From CBCXVS01 sp965178525 (GTDB lineage: Bacteria; Tectomicrobia; Entotheonellia; Entotheonellales; Entotheonellaceae), in assembly GCA_965178525.1 (NCBI GenBank), contig CBCXVS010000017.1, positions 1 through 43,583 of the forward strand: a stretch of DNA of 43,583 bases, in the 5' to 3' direction. The notes under the pieces were generated by a model. The model ran no database searches. It worked only from the letters and a program-made list of their open reading frames with translations, and was not told the DNA's origin. Positions 24,160-32,711 of this stretch are shown here, piece by piece (position 1 is the stretch's first letter; each line of letters begins with the position of its first letter). The translations under genes were made by a program, and so were the position numbers.

Positions 24160-25689
24160 ATGATGACCCCAACCGTACGAGGCTACCCCGCGACATCAGA
24201 CCGCTGTCGCGGCTGGCTACGCTATCTACACCGGAAAGCGACCACGCCCGACAACTGGGACAAGAATGGCCACCCCCACGAGCATTGGGACGCCATCACG
24301 GGCGAACCGACGACGTCGTGGCATCGATTCGACCTGATCCAATCCAGCTATGCCATGGCCCTGATGGCCGATACCACCCCCGCTTGGCGGGAAGTGTACA
24401 GTACCATTCTCGATGAACTGGCTTGCCGCTACACGGGATACTGGGCTGCCAAGGACTGGCTCGACCAGATTGGCCACGACCCGCGCCGTCAACACTACCC
24501 CGAGGGCTGGCACGAGTTGATTCCGTTACATTTGCTGGGTGAGTACGACGTGCCCGGCTGGACGGCCAATGGCGCCGAGCCCTGGGGCTTGCAGATGGAT
24601 CCGGTGGGCGCTGACGGCAACTTGTTTTTCAAGGGATGGTTGCTGGTGATCCTGGGCTTGCATCTCTACGTCTCCGGCGACGAAAAATGGAACCAACCCT
24701 TCGAGATCGTACGCGATGGCGCCAATACGTTTACCTGGACACACACCGAGATTGCCAATCATCTGGCCGCGCAATGGTCTGGACGTGCCGAAGGGTGTCA
24801 TTGAGAAAATACGAAGATATGGCCCACGTGACTGGGCGCAGCCGGCCTCGGTTTGAGGCTCTATGACATGCTCTACGGCCGTGACATGCACCGCGTCTTC
24901 CACCACTGGTGGACCTATGCACGGGCGGAATATGTGCCGTTTCAGGATGGTCGTGCTCCTGATACTCTGACCATGTATTACGACCCCCTCGTCAACTATC
25001 ATCACCGGGTGGGGCTCGGCGGTGGACTCGCTTTGATGTTTCAACTCGTACCGCAGGGACGCGACGAAGCGCGACGGCTGTTTGAGGCAGCGGCTGAACA
25101 GATCGGCTGGACGACTTTGGAGCCCGTCCGGGAAATTACTCGGGACCGGACGACCCTGGCCGACACGCCGCAGGGCACCCTCCTGGGGCTGATTCTGGCG
25201 CGGGAATTTGGCCACGATGCCGTGTACGCGAAACTGAAAGCCCACGCCGAAGCGCATTACGAGCCGACCTGGCATCCTGACACGGGTGAATTCACGTGGG
25301 GTTTTGGTCTGCACGAGCCGCATCCCCGTGGCCAATTCAACGCTGCCATGATGACCGCCGAGGCGGGCAGCGAGGGGGCGTGGTGGCGGGTCTGCAACGC
25401 GCCTAACCTGCGCAAGTTTACCGATCCGACCGTCCACGGTGTGGACTTTCCGAACGTCTGCCTGTCGCAGGCCTGGTACGATGTGGAGCGCCGACGTCTC
25501 GTGCTCTGCACCGACGCCGGAGCCCCTGGCGCCAGCGGCCAAGCGACATCGTTCCGCGTCAGCCAGCTCGATCCGCACGGCTGCAGGGTGACGATCGATG
25601 GGCAACGATCTGACGACTGGCGCATGGTGGACGGCGAACTGGAAATTGCCACTACCGTCGGCCCACATACGTTTCTGATCACGCACTAA
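24160..25689 (+). CDS. Linalool dehydratase/isomerase-like protein, candidate double selenoprotein (two in-frame UGA)
   Basis: Reads as one 509-residue frame if UGA at 24802-24804 (codon 215) and 24829-24831 (codon 224) are decoded. Left part: WHRFDLIQSSYAMALMAD, GWHELIPLHLLGEYDVPG, NLFFKGWLLVILGLHLYVSG, TWTHTEIANHLAAQW, then GCH-[UGA]-ENTKIWPT-[UGA]-LGAAG; right part: LYDMLYGRDMHRVFHHWW, THG-free GLGGGLALMF, FTWGFGLHEPHPRGQFNAAM and SQAWYD. In linalool dehydratase-isomerase the catalytic cysteines are Cys171 and Cys180 in a C-E-P...V-C-N segment, nine residues apart; the UGAs are also nine codons apart and the first is followed by Glu. Each UGA has a SECIS-like hairpin. Start ATG 24160 or 24163 after AGGAG. 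Without recoding it would be two broken halves. Substrate unknown. Confidence 0.75.
24805..24837 (+). promoter_or_regulatory. Candidate bacterial SECIS for UGA-215
   Basis: Downstream of the first UGA, GCCCA (24822-24826) pairs with TGGGC (24833-24837) around loop CGTGAC. The loop begins 22 bases after the UGA and has G at its second position; bacterial SECIS elements typically place a G-bearing small loop 16-37 bases after UGA. The second UGA lies inside this loop. Confidence 0.55.
24832..24860 (+). promoter_or_regulatory. Candidate bacterial SECIS for UGA-224
   Basis: GGCCTC (24844-24849) pairs with GAGGCT (24855-24860; last pair G-U) around loop GGTTT, which begins 18 bases after the second UGA and starts with G. 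It does not overlap hairpin 1. Confidence 0.55.
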
Positions 25690-25703
25690 GGGAGAGGCAG
25701 ACG

Positions 25704-26285
25704 TTAGACTTGCGTACCAAAGCCTTGTTGAAAGCGTTCGATACGCTGCTGGATTTCCGCCACGATATCACGTAATGATCCGACATCGGAAGGGCTCAGA
25801 TAAGAAGTGAGTTCGTCGACCAAAACGTCCATACCCGGCCGATAATCGTGCATCAGCGTCGCAATATCGTTTTCATAGAGGCCAACGCGGGCAAAGTTGC
25901 CTTGACGGTAGAGCGAGGGCAGGGCATACAGTTTGAGCAATAGGAGCCCTGCGACCGTGGCGCACAGAATCTCATGCTCCTGAAACGGCTGCGTGGTAGC
26001 ATAACGATGTTGCACCATGGCGAACAAGGGATTGCGGGTGAGCAGAAAATCGATCTGTAACGTTCCGAAAGTGCCTCGGGCAAAGTTTTCATCTTGGCTT
26101 ATGAGGTTAATTTCAGGAAGTTCTTGCAAAGAAGATGTACTAATGATGAGATCGATATCCTCTGTACTGCGTCCCTGAATGTAATGAAGGATGGCAATGC
26201 CGCCAACCAGAAGATATCTGATACGTCGTGCTTTTAATAGTGCAAATAACTGCTCAACGGCCTGTAGCAACGATTCGGTATCCAT
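25704..26285 (-). CDS. Nucleotidyltransferase-fold protein (AbiEii/MNT-like)
   Basis: 193 residues with the minimal polymerase-beta motif: G28-G29 in YLLVGGIAILHYIQGRS and D43-x-D45 in TEDIDLIIS, then a third acidic position likely in LQIDFLL. Such proteins act as AMP-transferring toxins or antitoxins or as substrate-nucleotidylating enzymes; the type is not decidable here. ATG 26285 is chosen because it begins at the domain; a longer frame starts at 26540. No partner HEPN or AbiEi gene is adjacent. Confidence 0.75.
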   Translation of the reverse strand: MDTESLLQAVEQLFALLKARRIRYLLVGGIAILHYIQGRSTEDIDLIISTSSLQELPEINLISQDENFARGTFGTLQIDFLLTRNPLFAMVQHRYATTQPFQEHEILCATVAGLLLLKLYALPSLYRQGNFARVGLYENDIATLMHDYRPGMDVLVDELTSYLSPSDVGSLRDIVAEIQQRIERFQQGFGTQV

Positions 26286-26863
26286 GGTATCTTTGTGGAA
26301 TTTTCTAAAATTGAAGACACACGCATGACGAATCACATTGCCAATATGGATGCTATGATGTTCTAAGGACTCTGATGAAGGCATCATATCATACTTTGCA
26401 AGGTCTCTACGTTTCGGATAGCGCCTCGTGTCATTATCGTAACCCGTATTTCTTATAGGATCAAGAAGGACGGTCGCGGGGTGGCCTTGCCGCCCGGGTG
26501 GACGCGCGTGCCGGGGAGCCGTATAATAAGACCTTATCATAGCGGTTGTCCGTCTGGCAGAGGGTGCAAGGGACGCCCGAGCCAGACGGTCACTGCTTTC
26601 ATCGGCTGATGCCGCGGAGCGCCCCTGCTTGACGCATCAGCGGACAGGCGTCAGCCTCAGAGGAGTTGGCCCGGTGCAGACCCAACGCCAGATGCAGTAC
26701 CGTTTACCGACATTCGCCAGGTTGTGGCAGCGTTTACCCATGCGTCAGTGGTTTGCACGCATGCGTGGGTGGGTGGAGCGAGCGCTAGAAAAAGTGGCTG
26801 ACGGTGGCTGAGGGACGAACTGCTAGTGCTTCTCAGGCTGAGAAGTGAGAAGGATATCGGACG
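26286..26863. other. Gene-poor spacer with two consecutive hairpins
   Basis: 578 bases. Two stem-loops follow each other: CCGTCTGGC/GCCAGACGG (26550-26558 with 26581-26589, 22-base loop) and GCTGATGC/GCATCAGC (26605-26612 with 26634-26641, 21-base loop). A weak promoter (TGGACG-N17-TATAAT, 26499-26527) points into them on the plus strand, so a small structured RNA is possible. A 60-codon frame at 26629-26811 has no recognisable domain. Confidence 0.4.
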
Positions 26864-27328
26864 ATGGCGAATCGGCACACCCATTTCACGACCTCCAAAG
26901 GCGATTTTCGTCTCGAACTCTTCGAGGATAAAGCGCCAAAAACCACCGGGAATTTTATCAAGCTGGCTGAAGATGGGTTTTATAATGGTTTGACTTTCCA
27001 CCGGGTGATCGACGGCTTTATGATTCAAGGCGGCTGCCCCCACGGAACCGGTACGGGAGGGCCGGGCCATATGATCGATGATGAATTCCACTCGGAGTTG
27101 AAGCACGATGGCCCTGGCGTTCTGTCCATGGCCAATGCCGGGCCGAATACGGGCGGGTCGCAATTTTTCATCACCCTCGCGGCGACCGACTGGCTGGATG
27201 GACGTCATGCGGTCTTTGGCAAAGTCGTCGACGGCATGGACGTGGTCAGCACCATTGGCAAGGTGCCAAAGGGCGCGCAAGATCGGCCCACCGAAAACGT
27301 CGTGATCCATTCGGTGACCATCGCGTAA
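26864..27328 (+). CDS. ppiB: Peptidyl-prolyl cis-trans isomerase, cyclophilin type
   Basis: A 154-residue single-domain cyclophilin without signal peptide, as in cytosolic PpiB. Active-site landmarks are FHRVIDGFMIQGGCPHGTGTG (Arg, Phe, Gln), GVLSMANAGPNTGGSQFFIT and LDGRHAVFGKVVDGMDVV. It speeds proline isomerisation in protein folding. AGAAGGA stands before the ATG. It converges on the M50B gene. Confidence 0.95.
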   Translation: MANRHTHFTTSKGDFRLELFEDKAPKTTGNFIKLAEDGFYNGLTFHRVIDGFMIQGGCPHGTGTGGPGHMIDDEFHSELKHDGPGVLSMANAGPNTGGSQFFITLAATDWLDGRHAVFGKVVDGMDVVSTIGKVPKGAQDRPTENVVIHSVTIA

Positions 27329-27356
27329 CCGCCAGGAACGATGCGCATGGGCAGTA

Positions 27357-28034
27357 CTAGGGCCGCATAAGCGCCCGCTTGCCGGCCGTGTAGACGACCA
27401 GGAGGGAGACGGCGCTCCACAGGATGGCCCAGATAAATGCCGAAACATGGGTGATCTGGGCCAGAATAGCCGCATCGGTTTTCGCGCCGACGATGAGAAA
27501 ATCGCTAAGATCATACAGCGCATACAGCGAACTCATCACGGCCAGCACATCGATTATGTAATGGGCGCCCGGCAAGGGTTTCCAGGCCAATACGCCAAAC
27601 ACCGCCACCGTTCCCAGCCCAAAAACTACCCCAAACGTATTCCGCACGAACCACACGGTCACGATGCCGAAGAGCACGGCGAGCCCGGCAAAAATCTTCG
27701 TGGCCCACGGTGCTCGTCCCGAGAGCAAGAGCATCAGGCCACCGAACAGCGCGCTGCCAACGTACCCGGCTGACGCGATCAAGAGCGCATTGCCCCCAAT
27801 GTGCTGTACGTAGCCGGATTCCCACGGCGTCACGACCATCGACACGACCCGGCCGCCGGTGAACACAGTGGCCAGTGCGTGCCCGGTTTCATGAATGAAC
27901 ACGACGAAAATTTTGAACGGGGCGAGGACGGGAGAGAGCCAGAAAAAGATCGACACCACCGCGATACTCACCAACACGGTGAGCCGGCGGATATTCAATG
28001 CGCGATGATTTGCTGACGAGATGGGTGTGGTCAT
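27357..28034 (-). CDS. M50B-type membrane metallopeptidase
   Basis: 225 residues with about six hydrophobic helices. H48-E-T-G-H52 in FVVFIHETGHALATVFTGG is the zinc motif of the M50B family (PF13398). Its relatives are thought to be intramembrane or membrane-associated peptidases; substrate unknown. ATG 28034 is chosen because GAGGAAAG precedes it and the upstream extension lacks family similarity. Confidence 0.85.
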   Translation of the reverse strand: MTTPISSANHRALNIRRLTVLVSIAVVSIFFWLSPVLAPFKIFVVFIHETGHALATVFTGGRVVSMVVTPWESGYVQHIGGNALLIASAGYVGSALFGGLMLLLSGRAPWATKIFAGLAVLFGIVTVWFVRNTFGVVFGLGTVAVFGVLAWKPLPGAHYIIDVLAVMSSLYALYDLSDFLIVGAKTDAAILAQITHVSAFIWAILWSAVSLLVVYTAGKRALMRP

Positions 28035-28237
28035 ATGCTGCCGCTTTCCTCTGCCATGTGATAAGCCTTGTCCCCTGCATCCCCACCATTGTGCCCCCAT
28101 TCGCACACGTTTTGCCAGGGGGCACACCGCCAGTGCTGCCGCTCGGCGTGGCATATTGGCCCAGGGACGGGGGTGTGATACAATCCGCTGACCGCAGTAG
28201 GTGCTGGGATTCATGCTGATGGCGCGAAGGATCGTGT

Positions 28238-28603
28238 ATGGATATGTTGGCCAAAATCGCGGAACAGAAAATCCGTGAGGCAATCGAACGTGGAGAATTC
28301 GATAACTTGCCCTTCCATGGCAAGCCGATCATCCCCGAAGACCTGTCAGGCGTCCCGGAGCATTTGCGCATGGGCTACAAGATCATGAAAAATGCCGGTG
28401 TGCTGCCACAAGAAATGCAACTTAAAAAAGACATCGTGACCCTGCAACAATTGATCCATGCCTGTGAAGACGACGAGGAGCGGCGACAGCTGCAAAAGAA
28501 GCGGAGCGCCACGATGATGCGCTTCAATATGCTGATGGAAAAGCGCGGCCAGACCTCGGCCTACCCGCAATATCAGAGCCAGATGGTCCAACGTTTCAGC
28601 TAG
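28238..28603 (+). CDS. DUF1992 (DnaJ-homologue subfamily C28-like) protein
   Basis: 121 residues: MLAKIAEQKIREAIERGEFD, NLPFHGKPI, GYKIMKNAGVLPQEMQLKKD, the conserved DUF1992 pattern (I-x-x-A-x-x-x-G-E-F-D-N-L-P-x-x-G-K-P). Function is not established for the family. Long charged helices follow. Confidence 0.9.
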   Translation: MDMLAKIAEQKIREAIERGEFDNLPFHGKPIIPEDLSGVPEHLRMGYKIMKNAGVLPQEMQLKKDIVTLQQLIHACEDDEERRQLQKKRSATMMRFNMLMEKRGQTSAYPQYQSQMVQRFS

Positions 28604-28747
28604 TGCACGCGAGCACGGGCGCGCGTGCGTCAGCGGTTTTCGCGGCATGTGTGATCCCTCTTGCCAAGGTATTGAGTATACTTATGGATAGGTCGTGAAA
28701 CACCATCTTTGGTATGCATGAAACCCTTGGCATGACGGGAGCTTGCC

Positions 28748-29167
28748 GTGACGAGTCAGCAGGCGTCGACACCACATGACGAGCCACAATCTCATGTCGG
28801 AACACAGATTCTTGTCATTGACGATAACGAGCCACTTCGCTCTATCATGCGGCAAATGCTGGAGACCGCTGGCTATGAAGTCGCGGAAGCCGGCAACGGC
28901 CGAGAAGGCATGCAGCGCTACCAAGATACGCCTGCAGAGTTGATCATTACCGATATCTTGATGCCGGAGCAGGAGGGGTTGGAAACGATTCGAGCCTTGC
29001 GACATGCCAACCATAAAGTCAAAATCATTGCCGTCACGGGAGGAGGTGAGACAGGGGCGTTAGACTTTCGCAAAACCGCCGAGTTGTTAGGGGCCAAGCG
29101 GACCTTGCAGAAGCCGTTTACGCGAGCGGAGTTCCTTGGCGCGGTGCGAGAGGTTTTAGGTGCGTGA
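28748..29167 (+). CDS. Single-domain response regulator (CheY-like)
   Basis: 139 residues: a flexible N-terminal 18 residues, then a receiver domain with D25-D26 (ILVIDDNEPLR), the phosphorylated D69 (LIITDILMP), T97 (IAVTGGG) and K122 (LQKPFTRAEF). There is no output domain and no kinase nearby, so it likely works in a multi-partner phosphorelay or binds a protein target. GTG 28748 follows GGGAG. Confidence 0.92.
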   Translation: MTSQQASTPHDEPQSHVGTQILVIDDNEPLRSIMRQMLETAGYEVAEAGNGREGMQRYQDTPAELIITDILMPEQEGLETIRALRHANHKVKIIAVTGGGETGALDFRKTAELLGAKRTLQKPFTRAEFLGAVREVLGA

Positions 29168-29254
29168 GACGTCATGGTATGGTGAGCGCCATGGCTCAGG
29201 AGCAGGTGCTCACCGAATACGCTGCCCGCCGATTGGCCGGACAGAGATGCGATA

Positions 29255-29630
29255 TCATCGAGCGCTGACGTACAACCTATTCCGCAGCGCATCCTTGTCC
29301 GCGTAACACCCCTGCACATGACGGCGCCCACCGCTGAAGGCGCTACGGCCGTGTAAAACCCGCTCATTGTCCATAAGCACGAGGTCGCCGGGTCGCAGAC
29401 GTAAGCCAACCAGCCCTGCCGGATCATGCAACAAATGCCCGAAAGCCCGATAGGCGGCGTAGAGTTGACAGCCCCAGAGGGCTCTTGCGGCTGTCGAGAG
29501 GCGCGCGCCTCGGTCTGAGGCAATGCGTCTGCAGCCACTCCGGGGCGTAGTGGGCCTCGATGCCTTCCGGGGCGAAGGTGACCATCACGTCGTTCTCGGT
29601 GGTCAGGGTGGCACTGCTGTCGCCGCACAC
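29255..29630 (-). pseudogene. TauD/gamma-butyrobetaine-hydroxylase-like dioxygenase, deleted
   Basis: The N-terminal fragment (frame ending 29424) has VMVTFAPEGIEAHYAPEWLQ, like the small N-terminal domain of gamma-butyrobetaine hydroxylases. A second frame to TGA 29255-29257 gives LYAAYRAFGHLLHDPAGLVG, LRLRPGDLVLMDNERVLHG and RRHVQGCYADKDALRNRLY, the C-terminal end of the 2OG-Fe(II) barrel with its distal His and Arg. The roughly 200 residues between, including the H-x-D iron motif, are absent, so the gene suffered an internal deletion. Confidence 0.8.
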
Positions 29631-30089
29631 GCCGCTGGGCCCATTTCCATCCCCACTTTGGTCTTGGCGTTGGCATCGGATCCTATGTCCTTTGATGATG
29701 GTAACGTATCATAAGCCGTCTGTACATGCTCTATAACTTACAGAAATATATCAGCGGCATATGAGATTCCGATAAAGCCGCCGTGAATTTTTGATTAAGC
29801 CCAGTGTGCGAATTCTCTTTGCGTTGCGCCCAAGCCTATGCCAAGATTCACGGGCGCGCTGATCGGCTATGTCGGCACGTCGGGAGAAAACATCGGGAAA
29901 GGAAGCGGTCTATGCGTGACCAAGAGGATGGAAAGTGTGTGAAGCAATAGAAACGACCGAACAAGCAGCAAAACCAGCAATCGCTTGCTGTCTATGGATC
30001 GGCATCTCGACCACGACTTTCTCAAGCGCGGTTTACCGTCTTGCCTACGACGATTTTGTTCCCCCCTTTGGCAAAGGGGGGACGTAGGG
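29631..30089. other. Gene-free spacer
   Basis: 459 bases with no convincing gene. At 30061-30081 there is a perfect hairpin, CCCCCCTTT-GGC-AAAGGGGGG, without a following T-run on either strand. Confidence 0.6.
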
Positions 30090-31313
30090 CTACCCCAGCG
30101 GCGCGGGAACAGCTCGCTGGGCGGCCGGTTGCGGCCACCAGCAATCATCGTACTCACCCCACATTTGCTTCATGTGGGGCATGATTTCCCTGGCAAACAG
30201 CTCCGTGTTGCGCTTGGTCACCTCCGGCGGCATGTTGCCGAAGTGGCACAAGACCATGAGATGGCCGACGCGCATGCTCTTCATCGCTTCGCCGAGTTGT
30301 TCCCGAACTGTACTGGGGCTGCCGGCAATGACGTAGCCCTGTTCGACAAAATCCTTCCAGGTCAGGTTGGCCCGGGCTTTGGCCGCGGTGGCGCCGAACT
30401 GGGGCTTGAAGCCCCGCCTCAGGGTTTCCTGCGTGCGGTACCCAGGCGCATCGGCGAAGCCTTCGTAGATATGCAGGCAACGATTGTAGAAATAATCGGC
30501 ATGAGGCGCGTAAATTTTTTCCGCCTCTGCGTCCGTGTCCGCAACCCCGACTAATTGCAAGAAGCCGACGCGGTAGGGATTGGGATCAATCTGCCGCTGA
30601 TCTACGATCTGCCAAAAGCCGTCCAACACCTCTTTGCCGCGCTTATAACCGTAGTAGCTCAGGTAGCAATAGCAATAGTCATGATCGAGGCACCAATCCC
30701 AGGTTTCGACGCTGCCACCGCCCGGGATCCAGACCGGCGGATGCGGCTTCTGCAAAGGCCGCGGCCAGATATTGACATAGCGCAATTGCGTGTATTTGCC
30801 GTTGAAGCTAAAGGGATCGGGGCGGGTCCAGGATTGCACGATGAGATCGTGCGCTTCGCGGTATTTATCGCGTAGCGTCACGGGCGATTCGCCATAGGCA
30901 AAGTTCGTATCCATCGAGCTACCGACGGGGAAGCCCGCCACCAGGCGGCCACCGCTCATGACATCGAGCATGGCGAACTCTTCGGCCACCCGCACCGGCG
31001 GATTGTACAGGGCGATACTATTGCCCAACACGACCAGCGCCGCTTTCGACGTCCGCCGCGTCAGCGCCGCAGCCATCAGATTGGGGGACGGCATGAGACC
31101 GTAAGCATTGGCGTGATGCTCATTGACACACAAGCCATCGAAGCCCGCCTCTTCGGCAAATTCTAGCTCATCGAGATAATCGTTATAGACAAAGTGGCCT
31201 TTTTCCGGGTCGTAGAGTTCACTCGGCACATCAACCCAGACACTGCGATACTTTTGTTTGAAGTCATCCGGCAAATACGGATAGGGCATGAGGTGGAACC
31301 AGTTCACTTTCAT
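30090..31313 (-). CDS. LLM-class flavin-dependent oxidoreductase (luciferase-like)
   Basis: 407 residues of the bacterial luciferase-like TIM barrel: FDGLCVNEHHANAYGLMPSP, LVVLGNSIALYNPPVRVAEE, AMLDVMSGGRLVAGFPVGSS and HPPVWIPGGGS, then VIAGSPSTVREQLGEAM near the C-terminus. Such enzymes use reduced FMN to monooxygenate organic substrates; a flavin reductase is not nearby. Substrate unknown. A strong promoter lies 80 bases upstream. Confidence 0.92.
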   Translation of the reverse strand: MKVNWFHLMPYPYLPDDFKQKYRSVWVDVPSELYDPEKGHFVYNDYLDELEFAEEAGFDGLCVNEHHANAYGLMPSPNLMAAALTRRTSKAALVVLGNSIALYNPPVRVAEEFAMLDVMSGGRLVAGFPVGSSMDTNFAYGESPVTLRDKYREAHDLIVQSWTRPDPFSFNGKYTQLRYVNIWPRPLQKPHPPVWIPGGGSVETWDWCLDHDYCYCYLSYYGYKRGKEVLDGFWQIVDQRQIDPNPYRVGFLQLVGVADTDAEAEKIYAPHADYFYNRCLHIYEGFADAPGYRTQETLRRGFKPQFGATAAKARANLTWKDFVEQGYVIAGSPSTVREQLGEAMKSMRVGHLMVLCHFGNMPPEVTKRNTELFAREIMPHMKQMWGEYDDCWWPQPAAQRAVPAPLG

Positions 31314-31392
31314 GTGCCATCTCCTGTGCGGTGCTCACCAGCTTCCTCCGGCGGGCTTGCGGTCTGTGTCTGCACGGCGTTGGTTTTGACCT

Positions 31393-31422
31393 ATCATATA
31401 GGAAGGCAGCGGAGGCTGTCAA
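31393..31422 (-). promoter_or_regulatory. Sigma70-like promoter of the LLM oxidoreductase
   Basis: On the minus strand TTGACA (31417-31422), an 18-base spacer and TATGAT (31393-31398). Confidence 0.6.
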
Positions 31423-31543
31423 AAGGTCTGACGCCATTCTAAGGTTGACGCCATGCGCAATTTGTATCAGAGTACAGCCACTGTGTACGGTTGCACCGGC
31501 GCACATCCTGCGGAGGGGACCTGTCAAGGATGGAGGTTAAGCA

Positions 31544-32575
31544 ATGATCAGGAAGAGAAGAATCGTGTGGAAGCGCTTTGTACTGCTCGGCCTGCTGGCT
31601 ATCGTCTTTGCCGGTACAGCACAGGCGGGGAAGACGCTCGGCGCGGTGAAGGCACGCGGCGCGATCAAGTGCGGCGTCAATACGGGACTTGCCGGCTTTG
31701 CGATCGCCGACAGCACAGGCAAATGGACCGGCCTGGACGCCGAGACCTGTCAGGCGTTGGCCGCAGCAGTGCTCGGCGATGCATCCAAAGTGCAATACGT
31801 GCCCTTGTCGGCACAGCAACGCTTTACCGCCTTGCAGTCGGGCGAGGTGGATGTCCTCATCCGCAACACGACCTGGACGCTGACGCGCGACGCGTCGCTC
31901 GGTTTCCACTTTGCCGGCGTCACATTTTATGACGGCCAGGGCTTCATGGTGCCGAAAGACCTGGGGGTGAAAAACGCCAAGGATCTCGATGGCGCCGAGG
32001 TCTGCGTGCAAACCGGGACCACGACGGAACTCAATCTGGCCGATTATTTCCGCGCCCATAACATGAGTTTTAAGCCGGTCGTGTTCGAGAGCTTGGAAGA
32101 ATCGAAAACGGCTTTTTTCAACGGCCGCTGCCAGGTCTACACGACCGACAAATCCGGCCTGGCCTCCATTCGGGCTGCCGATGCGCCGGACCCGAATGCC
32201 TATGTGATTCTCCCGGAAACCATCTCCAAAGAGCCGCTGGGCCCGGTCGTACGACGTGGCGATGACGAATGGTTTTCCATTGTCAAATGGCTCGTATACG
32301 CCTTGTTGGAGGCGGAAGAGAAAGGCGTGAAACAAGGCAATGTCGCCCAGATGATGGATAGCAAGGATCCGGTGGTGCAGCGGTTGCTCGGCTCGTCCGG
32401 AGACATGGGCAAGAAATTGGGACTCACGAATGCCTGGGCCGCCAACGCGATCAAGGCCGTGGGAAATTACGGCGAACTGTATGCGCGCAACGTCACCCCG
32501 ATCGGTCTGCCCCGCGACGGTCTGAATCGGCTCTGGACCCAGGGGGGACTGCTCTACGCCATGCCGTTGCGCTAA
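31544..32575 (+). CDS. aapJ: General L-amino-acid ABC transporter, periplasmic binding protein
   Basis: 343 residues with a signal peptide (basic start, hydrophobic core, cleavage near AQA28). The SBP_bac_3 family pattern continues with LGAVKARGAIKCGVNTGLAG, GLDAETCQALAAAVLGDASK, DVLIRNTTWTLTRD (ligand-binding Arg), GQGFMVPKDLGVKNAKDLDG and CVQTGTTTELNLADY, the AapJ/BztA signature. It captures polar L-amino acids for the membrane complex encoded next. First gene of a four-gene cluster in the canonical order J-Q-M-P. Confidence 0.93.
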   Translation: MIRKRRIVWKRFVLLGLLAIVFAGTAQAGKTLGAVKARGAIKCGVNTGLAGFAIADSTGKWTGLDAETCQALAAAVLGDASKVQYVPLSAQQRFTALQSGEVDVLIRNTTWTLTRDASLGFHFAGVTFYDGQGFMVPKDLGVKNAKDLDGAEVCVQTGTTTELNLADYFRAHNMSFKPVVFESLEESKTAFFNGRCQVYTTDKSGLASIRAADAPDPNAYVILPETISKEPLGPVVRRGDDEWFSIVKWLVYALLEAEEKGVKQGNVAQMMDSKDPVVQRLLGSSGDMGKKLGLTNAWAANAIKAVGNYGELYARNVTPIGLPRDGLNRLWTQGGLLYAMPLR

Positions 32576-32580
32576 GGCGA

Positions 32581-32694
32581 AGGACTGAGGACTGAGGACT
32601 GAGGACTGAGTAGGGACAAAACCGCAACGCAAGCCCCTACATATCGACGCAAGCTTTTACCCTCAGTCCTCATCCCTCAGTCCTCAGTCCTGAT
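32581..32694. repeat. Inverted pair of heptanucleotide arrays between aapJ and aapQ
   Basis: Left: four AGGACTG plus AG (32581-32610). Right: five units CCCTCAG, TCCTCAT, CCCTCAG, TCCTCAG, TCCTGAT (32660-32694). The arrays are reverse complements separated by about 50 bases and can form a long stem in the mRNA, between binding-protein and permease genes. Confidence 0.85.
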
Positions 32695-32711
32695 ATGACA
32701 GGGAGAGGCCC

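Noticed and set aside
30061..30081. CCCCCCTTT/AAAGGGGGG hairpin as intrinsic terminator
   Set aside because: No T-run follows on either strand; kept only as a structured repeat.
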